Shown piece by piece: positions 13,857 through 18,568 of a stretch of 18,568 nt of DNA. A model generated the notes under the pieces. That model was not told where the DNA came from, searched no databases, and worked only from the letters and a program-made list of their open reading frames with translations. Both the position numbers and the translations under genes were made by a program. Location of the stretch: NCBI GenBank assembly GCA_003451675.1, contig DMCY01000056.1, positions 1 through 18,568 of the forward strand. The letters run 5' to 3'. Source of the stretch: Candidatus Atribacteria bacterium. Its GTDB lineage: Bacteria > Atribacterota > JS1 > SB-45 > 34-128. Numbering within the stretch: position 1 is the stretch's first letter; the number at the start of each line of letters is the position of its first letter.

Positions 13857-14509
13857 CACGACACTTTTACCCCCTTGAGTAATCTTACATAACCATGAAA
13901 AAACAGATGTTTCTCAAAATAGTTGAATCCTTCTTCAGCTAATATTTTTTCCCAATTTTTTTCCACAAAATCAAATGCATAAGGACATTCTATGAGCTTG
14001 AAAGGAATTTTTAAATAAAAGGGCATTTCTTTTACAGAAAACTCACCATAATCTAAAATAAAAAATCCACCATCTTTTTTTAATGCTTTAAAGGCATTTC
14101 TTATGATTTGCCTTCTGACACCCTGCGGGAATCCATGTAATACAAAGGAGATAAAAACCTTATCAAACTCATTTTCGTAAGGTAAAGGTTTATCAATTCT
14201 TTGATTAATTATTTTAGCATTAGCAAAACTTGAACACCTTCTTTCAAATTGAGTAGCCATCTCGCTGGAAATATCAAGCCCTATAAATTCACCGGTAGTA
14301 GAAAGATAGTTCATCATTAAACATGCATTCCTAGCAGTGCCTGCTCCTAAATCAATAATTTTGTCGTTAGACCTAATGCTCATTAACTGAATTGCCTTTT
14401 GTATAAACGAAGAATAAGCACCTAAGGTAAAAATGTTCATTAATATATCGTAATATTTTGCTGTCAACTTACTAATTTCAACTTTTGATTCTGGATAATA
14501 AGTACACAT
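13856..14509 (-). CDS. Class I SAM-dependent methyltransferase (UbiE-like)
   Basis: A 217-residue methyltransferase with motif I IIDLGAGTARN (51-61), FIGLDISSEM, FISFVLHGFP and LKKDGGFFILDYGEF. The start was set at the ATG at 14509 because AGGAGGG lies six bases upstream; a TTG two codons earlier abuts the ribosome site. It lies about 17 bases after the MFS gene and overlaps the NifX-like pseudogene by one base. The ISKLTAKYYDILMNIFTLG N-terminus is a UbiE-like cap. Substrate unknown. Confidence 0.85.
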   Translation of the reverse strand: MCTYYPESKVEISKLTAKYYDILMNIFTLGAYSSFIQKAIQLMSIRSNDKIIDLGAGTARNACLMMNYLSTTGEFIGLDISSEMATQFERRCSSFANAKIINQRIDKPLPYENEFDKVFISFVLHGFPQGVRRQIIRNAFKALKKDGGFFILDYGEFSVKEMPFYLKIPFKLIECPYAFDFVEKNWEKILAEEGFNYFEKHLFFHGYVRLLKGVKVS

Positions 14510-14526
14510 TAACAACCCTCCTAAAT

Positions 14527-15822
14527 TTAAAATTTACCTGTCTTTATACTTCTTGATTCTTTTAAGTTAAAACTTAAAATGAATCCAAGCAGGATAGGAA
14601 TCCCGGTGATAATAAATAGCATATTGTAAGAGGCGTATTGAGCAATTAATCCTCCGATTATAGGAAAAAGCGACACTGGAAATAATAAAGTTCCGCTAAG
14701 GCTGATATATGTTGGTCTGTCCTTTGAAGGTGCTATATCCAACAGGTAATTTGTTTTACCTATCGTTCTTCCTGCAATAAAAAATCCTATGATTGCAAAT
14801 AGAAGAAGATAGGATAATTCATTTTTAAATTGAGTCATCAATGCAACGATCGGTACCATCAAACCGGCAAATGTACTGATTTGAATCACCTTTTTATTTC
14901 CTACAAAATCAGAAAGATGAGCCCATAAGATATTTGACAACACGCTACCGAGCATTTGAGCAGAAAGAAGTATACCGACCATTCCTAATTCAATTTGTAA
15001 TACATCTTTTAAATAAAGTATATAAAATGGTAAAGCTATTCCACCACCTCCTACAAGGATTTCTACCATAATAAACTTTTTATAATTTTTGTTTTTCTTT
15101 ACAACTAGAAAAGCTTTTTTAAGAAAATCTTTAAAAGGTAATTGATTTTCATAAACTTTTTCAGTAGGTTCTTTCACGGAACCTAAAGCAATATAAGAGA
15201 TGCTTAAAAAAATAAAGACTAAGAAAAAAAGTAAAGCGAAATTATATGGAAATTCTATGCTATTATTTCCTAAAATATTCTTTACAATCAATCCGGAGCC
15301 AATAGCTAAAACACCTCCCCATAATTGGCGATAGCCAAAAAATCTTCCTCTTAAATTGGATGGCAATGATTTACCCCAGATATCAAAAAAAGGGACAGCG
15401 GCAATTCCTCCCATAAATGTATGCAGAATTAGTGTAACAAACAGAAAAAAAATGGTTAGATTTGGATAAGTGTTATTAAATATGTAGGTTGTAAAAGCCA
15501 GGAGTCCCCAGCTTAATGCGCGTACGGTGATAGCAAATATTAAAAGAGGTTTTTTATGAATTTTGTTTTCGATTTTATTAGCTACCAACAATTGAGGGAA
15601 CACGGAAGCTATGCCGCCAAGTTTACCAATCAAAGCAGATGATAACCCTATAAGTGTTTTAGATTTAGTGAAATGGTCAAGGAATATAGGAAGTATGGTA
15701 TCAGGATTATAAAAAGCCTCTCCACCAAGATATAATATGCCATGGATGAGACCCATGGCGAAATTCCATTTTATAGTATTGTTAGTGATAGTATTACTCT
15801 TCAATTTAAAACTCTCTTTCAA
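14527..15822 (-). CDS. MFS transporter
   Basis: A 431-residue major facilitator superfamily protein with about twelve hydrophobic segments in two halves, joined by a charged loop around residues 215-250 (SVKEPTEKVYENQLPFKDF). The loop LRGRFFGYRQLWGG resembles the conserved arginine/glycine loops of MFS proteins of unknown specificity. No drug or sugar signature is recognised. The start is uncertain: the TTG at 15822 lacks a ribosome site, while a TTG at 15804 has GAGAG seven bases upstream and an ATG at 15756 begins the first hydrophobic segment. It follows the ArsP_2-type gene by 83 bases, which suggests one transport operon. Confidence 0.82.
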   Translation of the reverse strand: MKESFKLKSNTITNNTIKWNFAMGLIHGILYLGGEAFYNPDTILPIFLDHFTKSKTLIGLSSALIGKLGGIASVFPQLLVANKIENKIHKKPLLIFAITVRALSWGLLAFTTYIFNNTYPNLTIFFLFVTLILHTFMGGIAAVPFFDIWGKSLPSNLRGRFFGYRQLWGGVLAIGSGLIVKNILGNNSIEFPYNFALLFFLVFIFLSISYIALGSVKEPTEKVYENQLPFKDFLKKAFLVVKKNKNYKKFIMVEILVGGGGIALPFYILYLKDVLQIELGMVGILLSAQMLGSVLSNILWAHLSDFVGNKKVIQISTFAGLMVPIVALMTQFKNELSYLLLFAIIGFFIAGRTIGKTNYLLDIAPSKDRPTYISLSGTLLFPVSLFPIIGGLIAQYASYNMLFIITGIPILLGFILSFNLKESRSIKTGKF

Positions 15823-15838
15823 TATTTTTTAAGCATTC

Positions 15839-15898
15839 TTAAACGACCTTATTTAATTCTTTTCGATACTTTTCAGACAACCGTACAATAAAATTCAT
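15839..15898 (-). CDS. Possible 19-residue small ORF between the two transporter genes
   Basis: ATG at 15898 to TAA at 15839 encodes MNFIVRLSEKYRKELNKVV, which looks helical and coding-like. It begins eight bases after the upstream stop. The ribosome site is poor (GGGAT at some distance) and there is no family match I can name. It could be a coupling peptide or chance. Confidence 0.2.
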   Translation of the reverse strand: MNFIVRLSEKYRKELNKVV

Positions 15899-15905
15899 TA
15901 TTCAA

Positions 15906-16934
15906 TCAGTATCCCAGTAAGTAAAAGGCAAGCCCAATTACAATGCCAAATATTAAATTAAATAACTTAATCAATATCGAATCCTTTACAGTGTAGGAAA
16001 GCAAAGGGAGCATTCCATGCCCATCCTGAACAATGGAACTGGCCAGCAAAATAGAAAAAGGAATCATACCATTTGCATATAGCATAACAAAAATCATATG
16101 AGGTCCAGATTCGGGGATGATCCCCATAAATACGGCAAGCAGCCCAACCAATTCCATATGCTGTCGTACAAATTCCTCTATGTTCCAATATTTAAAACCA
16201 AATTCGATAACCATAATCGCGGAAAAGGACCACAAAAAAATACTCAATAGATGTTTTTTAGCAATATGTTCCCAAATATGTTCCCGTAAAAAATGCTCAG
16301 GAACTGTAGCAATAATTCCTAATGAAATAACGGATAAAACAGCAAATGTAATTCGCTTCCAGCCCCAAGAAGAAGGTCCAAACAATCCAAAAATCACTGC
16401 AACTAAAACAATAATAATCCCAACTAATAAAAAAACACGGATACGTGATAATTTTAGGTAATTTTGGATTATTGTCTGCTTATCAAAACATTTACACTCT
16501 TGAACAGAATGTACCTTATATAATTTACATTCTTCACATACTTTAAATTTTAATGCTGTAGCTATTCTGTCAGAAAACCAACCCAAAATAATGCCAAACA
16601 TAAAAAGTAAAGCAAACAATAGCAGTGCTTGTTTTGGAAACAGAGCAAGCATAACAAAGGCCTCATCACCTGATGTAGCTACCATACCTCCAACTAGGGC
16701 ACCAAAACTAATCAAGCCATGAACATAAAAAGAAACATTCAAAAAAGCACCCAGGCATCCTGGAGTGGAACCGAGAAATGAAGAGATTAGATATTGTCGT
16801 TCCTTTCGTCTTTTAATGATATTATTTATATTTCCCTTAGTAAGAACATTGAAATAGTCTAGTATTAACATCATAGCAAATACAAAAAAGCTTATCATTA
16901 AAGACTGTTTTAAGATTCTAAAGATCAACATCAT
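15906..16934 (-). CDS. Putative 10-TM metal exporter, ArsP_2/DUF2899 type
   Basis: A 342-residue membrane protein of the ArsP_2 (PF11449) group, annotated elsewhere as putative manganese or heavy-metal transporter. The two halves mirror each other: GSTPGCLGAF (55-64) and ATSGDEAFVM (86-95) in the first, GIIPESGPHM (271-280) and SSIVQDGHGMLPLL (299-312) in the second; the acidic and His residues in these motifs are candidate transport ligands. A hydrophilic loop at about 130-160 has CxxC and CxC (Cys133, 136, 147, 149) plus His142, likely a metal-binding site. AAGGTG precedes the ATG by about seven bases. The substrate is not proven. Confidence 0.85.
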   Translation of the reverse strand: MMLIFRILKQSLMISFFVFAMMLILDYFNVLTKGNINNIIKRRKERQYLISSFLGSTPGCLGAFLNVSFYVHGLISFGALVGGMVATSGDEAFVMLALFPKQALLLFALLFMFGIILGWFSDRIATALKFKVCEECKLYKVHSVQECKCFDKQTIIQNYLKLSRIRVFLLVGIIIVLVAVIFGLFGPSSWGWKRITFAVLSVISLGIIATVPEHFLREHIWEHIAKKHLLSIFLWSFSAIMVIEFGFKYWNIEEFVRQHMELVGLLAVFMGIIPESGPHMIFVMLYANGMIPFSILLASSIVQDGHGMLPLLSYTVKDSILIKLFNLIFGIVIGLAFYLLGY

Positions 16935-17196
16935 GCTCTAACACCTTCTAGATAATCAAATAAGGGGAATTTGCTTCAAACCGAATCTTTCCTTTGATAA
17001 TCCTTCTCATCCTTCAGGTTGTAGATCTATTATAATAACAAGTAAAATGTGAATAACTCAATAACCCATATATTTTAAAGACCGCTCAGCTTGTTTTTCC
17101 GACAAAGAACGGGTAACTATTTTCCTTCTTTTTTTTCTAGTCTAAATATGATACGGACCATGCCGTATATAGAAGTTCTCTTTGCAATTACAATAA

Positions 17197-17220
17197 AGGG
17201 GTTCGATAAATCGAACCCCT
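17197..17220. repeat. GAT-ATC-core hairpin repeat, copy 2
   Basis: AGGGGTTCGAT pairs perfectly with ATCGAACCCCT around an AA loop (11-2-11). It has the same centre as the other two copies and different but complementary arms. It resembles a tRNA T-arm superficially, but no tRNA surrounds it. Confidence 0.65.
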
Positions 17221-17316
17221 AACTTTAATTCTCAAATTCTATCTTCTCGCGCAATACGCAAGATTACTTCTAATTTTCTCTTTCTTTACTATACGTTTGC
17301 TATCCGCTCTACGTAA

Positions 17317-17351
17317 TAAGGGGCGTATCACTGTATCACTATACGCCCTTA
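17317..17351. terminator. Strong hairpin downstream of DUF5320 copy 2
   Basis: TAAGGGGCGTAT (17317-17328) pairs with ATACGCCCTTA (17341-17351) with one bulged G. The loop and stem contain a tandem GTATCACT-GTATCACT. It lies about 45 bases beyond the DUF5320 stop and probably ends the fur-DUF5320 transcript, although no long U-run follows. Confidence 0.45.
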
Positions 17352-17394
17352 CATATTACATATCACATACTTACACATTACTGAATTTTATTTT

Positions 17395-17763
17395 CTATTT
17401 TTTTTCGCTTTTTTCCAATTCTGCTGTACGTTTATTAATTGCTTCAAGTTGTTCTTTTAGAGCTTTTGCTTCTTCGGCTAACATCTCCATCTCTTGTTTG
17501 GGTTCTACCGGGGGTTGGTAAAATCCACTACCTCCATAGGTTGGAGGAGCATAGGGTATAGGATTAACATATCCAGGCACAAATCCTCTACCATAACCTC
17601 TACCCATTCCTCTACCGAATCCCCTACCGTAACCGAAACCTAAACCCAGTCTGCCTCCATAAGGGTTCATAAAACCGGGTACAGAATAACCGGCACAATA
17701 TCCGGCTGCTCTTCCAGTCATGGGACCTAATCCTCTTGGTCCGGTTCCATCTCCTCTTGGCAT
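17395..17763 (-). CDS. DUF5320 small Gly/Arg-rich protein, copy 2
   Basis: A 122-residue near-twin of the protein at 10795-11163; only the last residues differ (KRTAELEKSEKK here, KRITELEKSEKE there). The domain order is the same: MPRGDGTGP start, GYCAGY cysteine, Gly/Arg/aromatic repeats, Pro/Tyr linker, coiled coil. All six base differences lie in the last 60 bases; positions 17461-17786 are identical to 10861-11186. A longer reading from 17838 would cross a Fur box and bypass the ribosome site, so the ATG at 17763 was chosen. It follows fur by 88 bases, with a separate Fur box between. Confidence 0.88.
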   Translation of the reverse strand: MPRGDGTGPRGLGPMTGRAAGYCAGYSVPGFMNPYGGRLGLGFGYGRGFGRGMGRGYGRGFVPGYVNPIPYAPPTYGGSGFYQPPVEPKQEMEMLAEEAKALKEQLEAINKRTAELEKSEKK

Positions 17764-17807
17764 ATTTTTCATCTCCTTTCTATTTTGTTTTTTTAATATT
17801 TTTTTAT

Positions 17808-17826
17808 TATAATGATAATCATTTTC
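17808..17826 (-). promoter_or_regulatory. Fur box between fur and DUF5320 copy 2
   Basis: TATAATGATAATCATTTTC on the plus strand matches 17 of 19 positions of the Fur consensus. It overlaps a minus-strand TATAAT (17806-17811), so DUF5320 copy 2 may have its own Fur-repressed promoter. The equivalent stretch before DUF5320 copy 1 has no such box. Confidence 0.65.
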
Positions 17827-17851
17827 AATAAAATACATTAAAAAAATTTAT

Positions 17852-18331
17852 CTATTTTTCTTTATCTGAACATTTATCACACAATCCGTAAAATTGAATA
17901 GTGTGATTTCTAATTTCAAAATTATATTTTTTAGAAAGTTCTTTTTCTGTTTTTTTAATTAGCTCCAATTCTTCATCTACAAAATCTGTATAATCAATTA
18001 TCCGACCACATTTAGTACATATTAGATGGTGATGATGGGATGCCTCTTTAGCTCCGCGAGCCAACTCGTACCTTGCTCGCCCATCACCAAAATCAAATTT
18101 AAAGACTAAACCCATATTAATCAATAGCTCTAATGTTCGGTAAACAGTGGTAAGGCCGATAGCCGGATAAATATTATGTACTTTTAAATATACATCTTCT
18201 GCACTTAGATGTTCTTCTGACTCATCCAAGACCTGTAAAATAATTTGACGTGGAATAGTAATTCTATAACCACACCCTTTAAATTCACCGTGCCACCATT
18301 TTGCCGGTCCTCCACCCCATCTTCCTGGCAT
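17852..18331 (-). CDS. fur: Fur-family metalloregulator with Trp/Gly-rich leader
   Basis: A 159-residue Fur-family repressor. An unusual leader MPGRWGGGPAKWWHGEFKGC (1-20) precedes the winged-helix domain (about 23-85; recognition helix near GLTTVYRTLELL, 59-70). The dimerisation domain has SHHHH (99-102), CTKC (Cys105, Cys108) and CDKC (Cys151, Cys154), giving the usual structural zinc site and a His-rich regulatory site. AAGGA lies eight bases before the ATG. Its promoter carries a strong Fur box, so it is probably autoregulated and iron-sensing; Zur or PerR cannot be fully excluded. DUF5320 follows. Confidence 0.92.
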   Translation of the reverse strand: MPGRWGGGPAKWWHGEFKGCGYRITIPRQIILQVLDESEEHLSAEDVYLKVHNIYPAIGLTTVYRTLELLINMGLVFKFDFGDGRARYELARGAKEASHHHHLICTKCGRIIDYTDFVDEELELIKKTEKELSKKYNFEIRNHTIQFYGLCDKCSDKEK

Positions 18332-18351
18332 AATATAGATCCTTTCTTATT

Positions 18352-18370
18352 GATAATGATTACCATTAAC
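18352..18370 (-). promoter_or_regulatory. Fur box of the fur gene
   Basis: Minus strand GTTAATGGTAATCATTATC, 17 of 19 to the Fur consensus and identical to the box at 11397-11415. It sits immediately after the -10 element, consistent with autorepression. Confidence 0.8.
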
Positions 18371-18399
18371 ATAATACACTAAATAAATTCTATTGTCAA
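18371..18399 (-). promoter_or_regulatory. Promoter of fur
   Basis: Minus strand TTGACA (18394-18399), 17-base spacer, TATTAT (18371-18376). It lies about 40 bases upstream of the fur start and abuts the Fur box. Confidence 0.7.
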
Positions 18400-18519
18400 A
18401 TATTTTTAGCAAACTGGTAAACGAAGAGCGAAAAAATTAAAAAAATACAAAAATATGTTAAAGTAAAAATTCTGCATATATTTTTAGATTTTTCCGGATT
18501 CATCAGACATGAATTTTGC

Positions 18520-18539
18520 GGGCTTGATAAATCAAGCCC
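18520..18539. repeat. GAT-ATC-core hairpin repeat, copy 3
   Basis: GGGCTTGAT-AA-ATCAAGCCC, a perfect 9-2-9 hairpin followed by CTAC, near the right edge. It is the third member of the family seen at 10766 and 17197. No gene is seen between 18400 and 18568. Confidence 0.65.
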
Positions 18540-18568
18540 CTACCTTGAGTCGAGTAGATGAGTATCTC

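Larger units (their letters stand above)
16935..17394. other. 460-base intergenic region with several hairpins
   Basis: No gene is seen. On the minus strand a TATAAT (about 17030) without a good -35 could serve the exporter gene. Hairpins include ATACGG-ACCATG-CCGTAT (17151-17168), the GAT-ATC repeat at 17197-17220 and the tandem-containing hairpin at 17317-17351. No riboswitch of the Mn (yybP-ykoY) type could be recognised. Confidence 0.5.

Noticed and set aside
16935..17040. Manganese (yybP-ykoY) riboswitch before the putative metal exporter
   Set aside because: The conserved internal-loop sequences of that riboswitch could not be found in the leader on the minus strand.
17197..17220. tRNA T-arm-like GGTTCGAT...ATCGAACC
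   Set aside because: No acceptor, D-arm or anticodon stem can be built around it; it is a perfect hairpin that belongs with two similar ones.
17764..17838. N-terminal extension of DUF5320 copy 2 (start at 17838)
   Set aside because: The extension crosses the Fur box and the AAAGGAG ribosome site, and is absent in copy 1, whose start at MPRGDGTGP is typical of the family.
1..18568. CRISPR array, insertion sequence or phage genes
   Set aside because: No regularly spaced direct repeats, no transposase or integrase frame, and no structural phage genes were seen; the only long repeat is the DUF5320/fur module.

Overview
The window is about 18.6 kb of AT-rich bacterial DNA in which every convincing gene lies on the minus strand. 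The gene content (ferredoxin-domain MinD ATPases, Mrp/NBP35, NifX/orange-protein-like proteins, radical SAM enzyme, flavin reductase, Thermotoga-type ferredoxin, DUF89 and DUF123 proteins) points to a strict anaerobe. Shine-Dalgarno sites, sigma70-type promoters and Fur regulators make it bacterial. A low-GC anaerobe such as an Atribacterota- or Firmicutes-like lineage fits, but the lineage is a guess.

Layout in transcription order (high to low coordinates). (A) 18.57-17.3 kb: a Fur-family regulator with its own promoter and Fur box, followed by a small Gly/Arg-rich DUF5320 protein that has a second Fur box in front of it. (B) 16.93-11.56 kb: a 10-TM putative metal exporter (ArsP_2 type), an MFS transporter, a methyltransferase, a frameshifted NifX-like gene, a one-cluster ferredoxin with a basic tail, a membrane-anchored metallo-beta-lactamase-fold protein and a second methyltransferase. 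(C) 11.45-5.3 kb: a second copy of the Fur promoter and Fur box with a decayed 5' remnant of fur, a near-identical second DUF5320 gene, two NifX-like proteins, a zinc-ribbon protein sharing the DUF5320 N-terminus, two ferredoxin-MinD ATPases, a COG0731 radical SAM enzyme, a methyltransferase and YggS, ending in a likely terminator. (D) 5.3-0.25 kb: an Mrp-type Fe-S carrier, a cytosolic metallo-beta-lactamase paralogue, a four-Cys small protein, a permease split into two half-genes, a flavin reductase, a DUF89 phosphatase and a DUF123 GIY-YIG protein whose first codons look frameshifted. (E) 1-250: the first 48 codons of a second Fur-family regulator and its promoter.

Reading the parts together, block C resembles the MinD/NifX 'orange protein' (ORP) type loci of anaerobes, handling a metal-sulfur cluster with Fe-S-bearing ATPases. 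The most interesting point is its head: a [promoter-Fur box-fur-DUF5320] module has been duplicated, the fur copy has decayed to an approximately 27-codon remnant with stops, and the Fur-controlled promoter and DUF5320 gene remain in front of the ORP-like cluster. This suggests that duplication placed the cluster under iron (Fur) control. The two DUF5320 genes are identical over 326 bp while their flanks have diverged, which suggests gene conversion. Small hairpin repeats with a conserved GAT-ATC core and covarying arms occur in several intergenic gaps.
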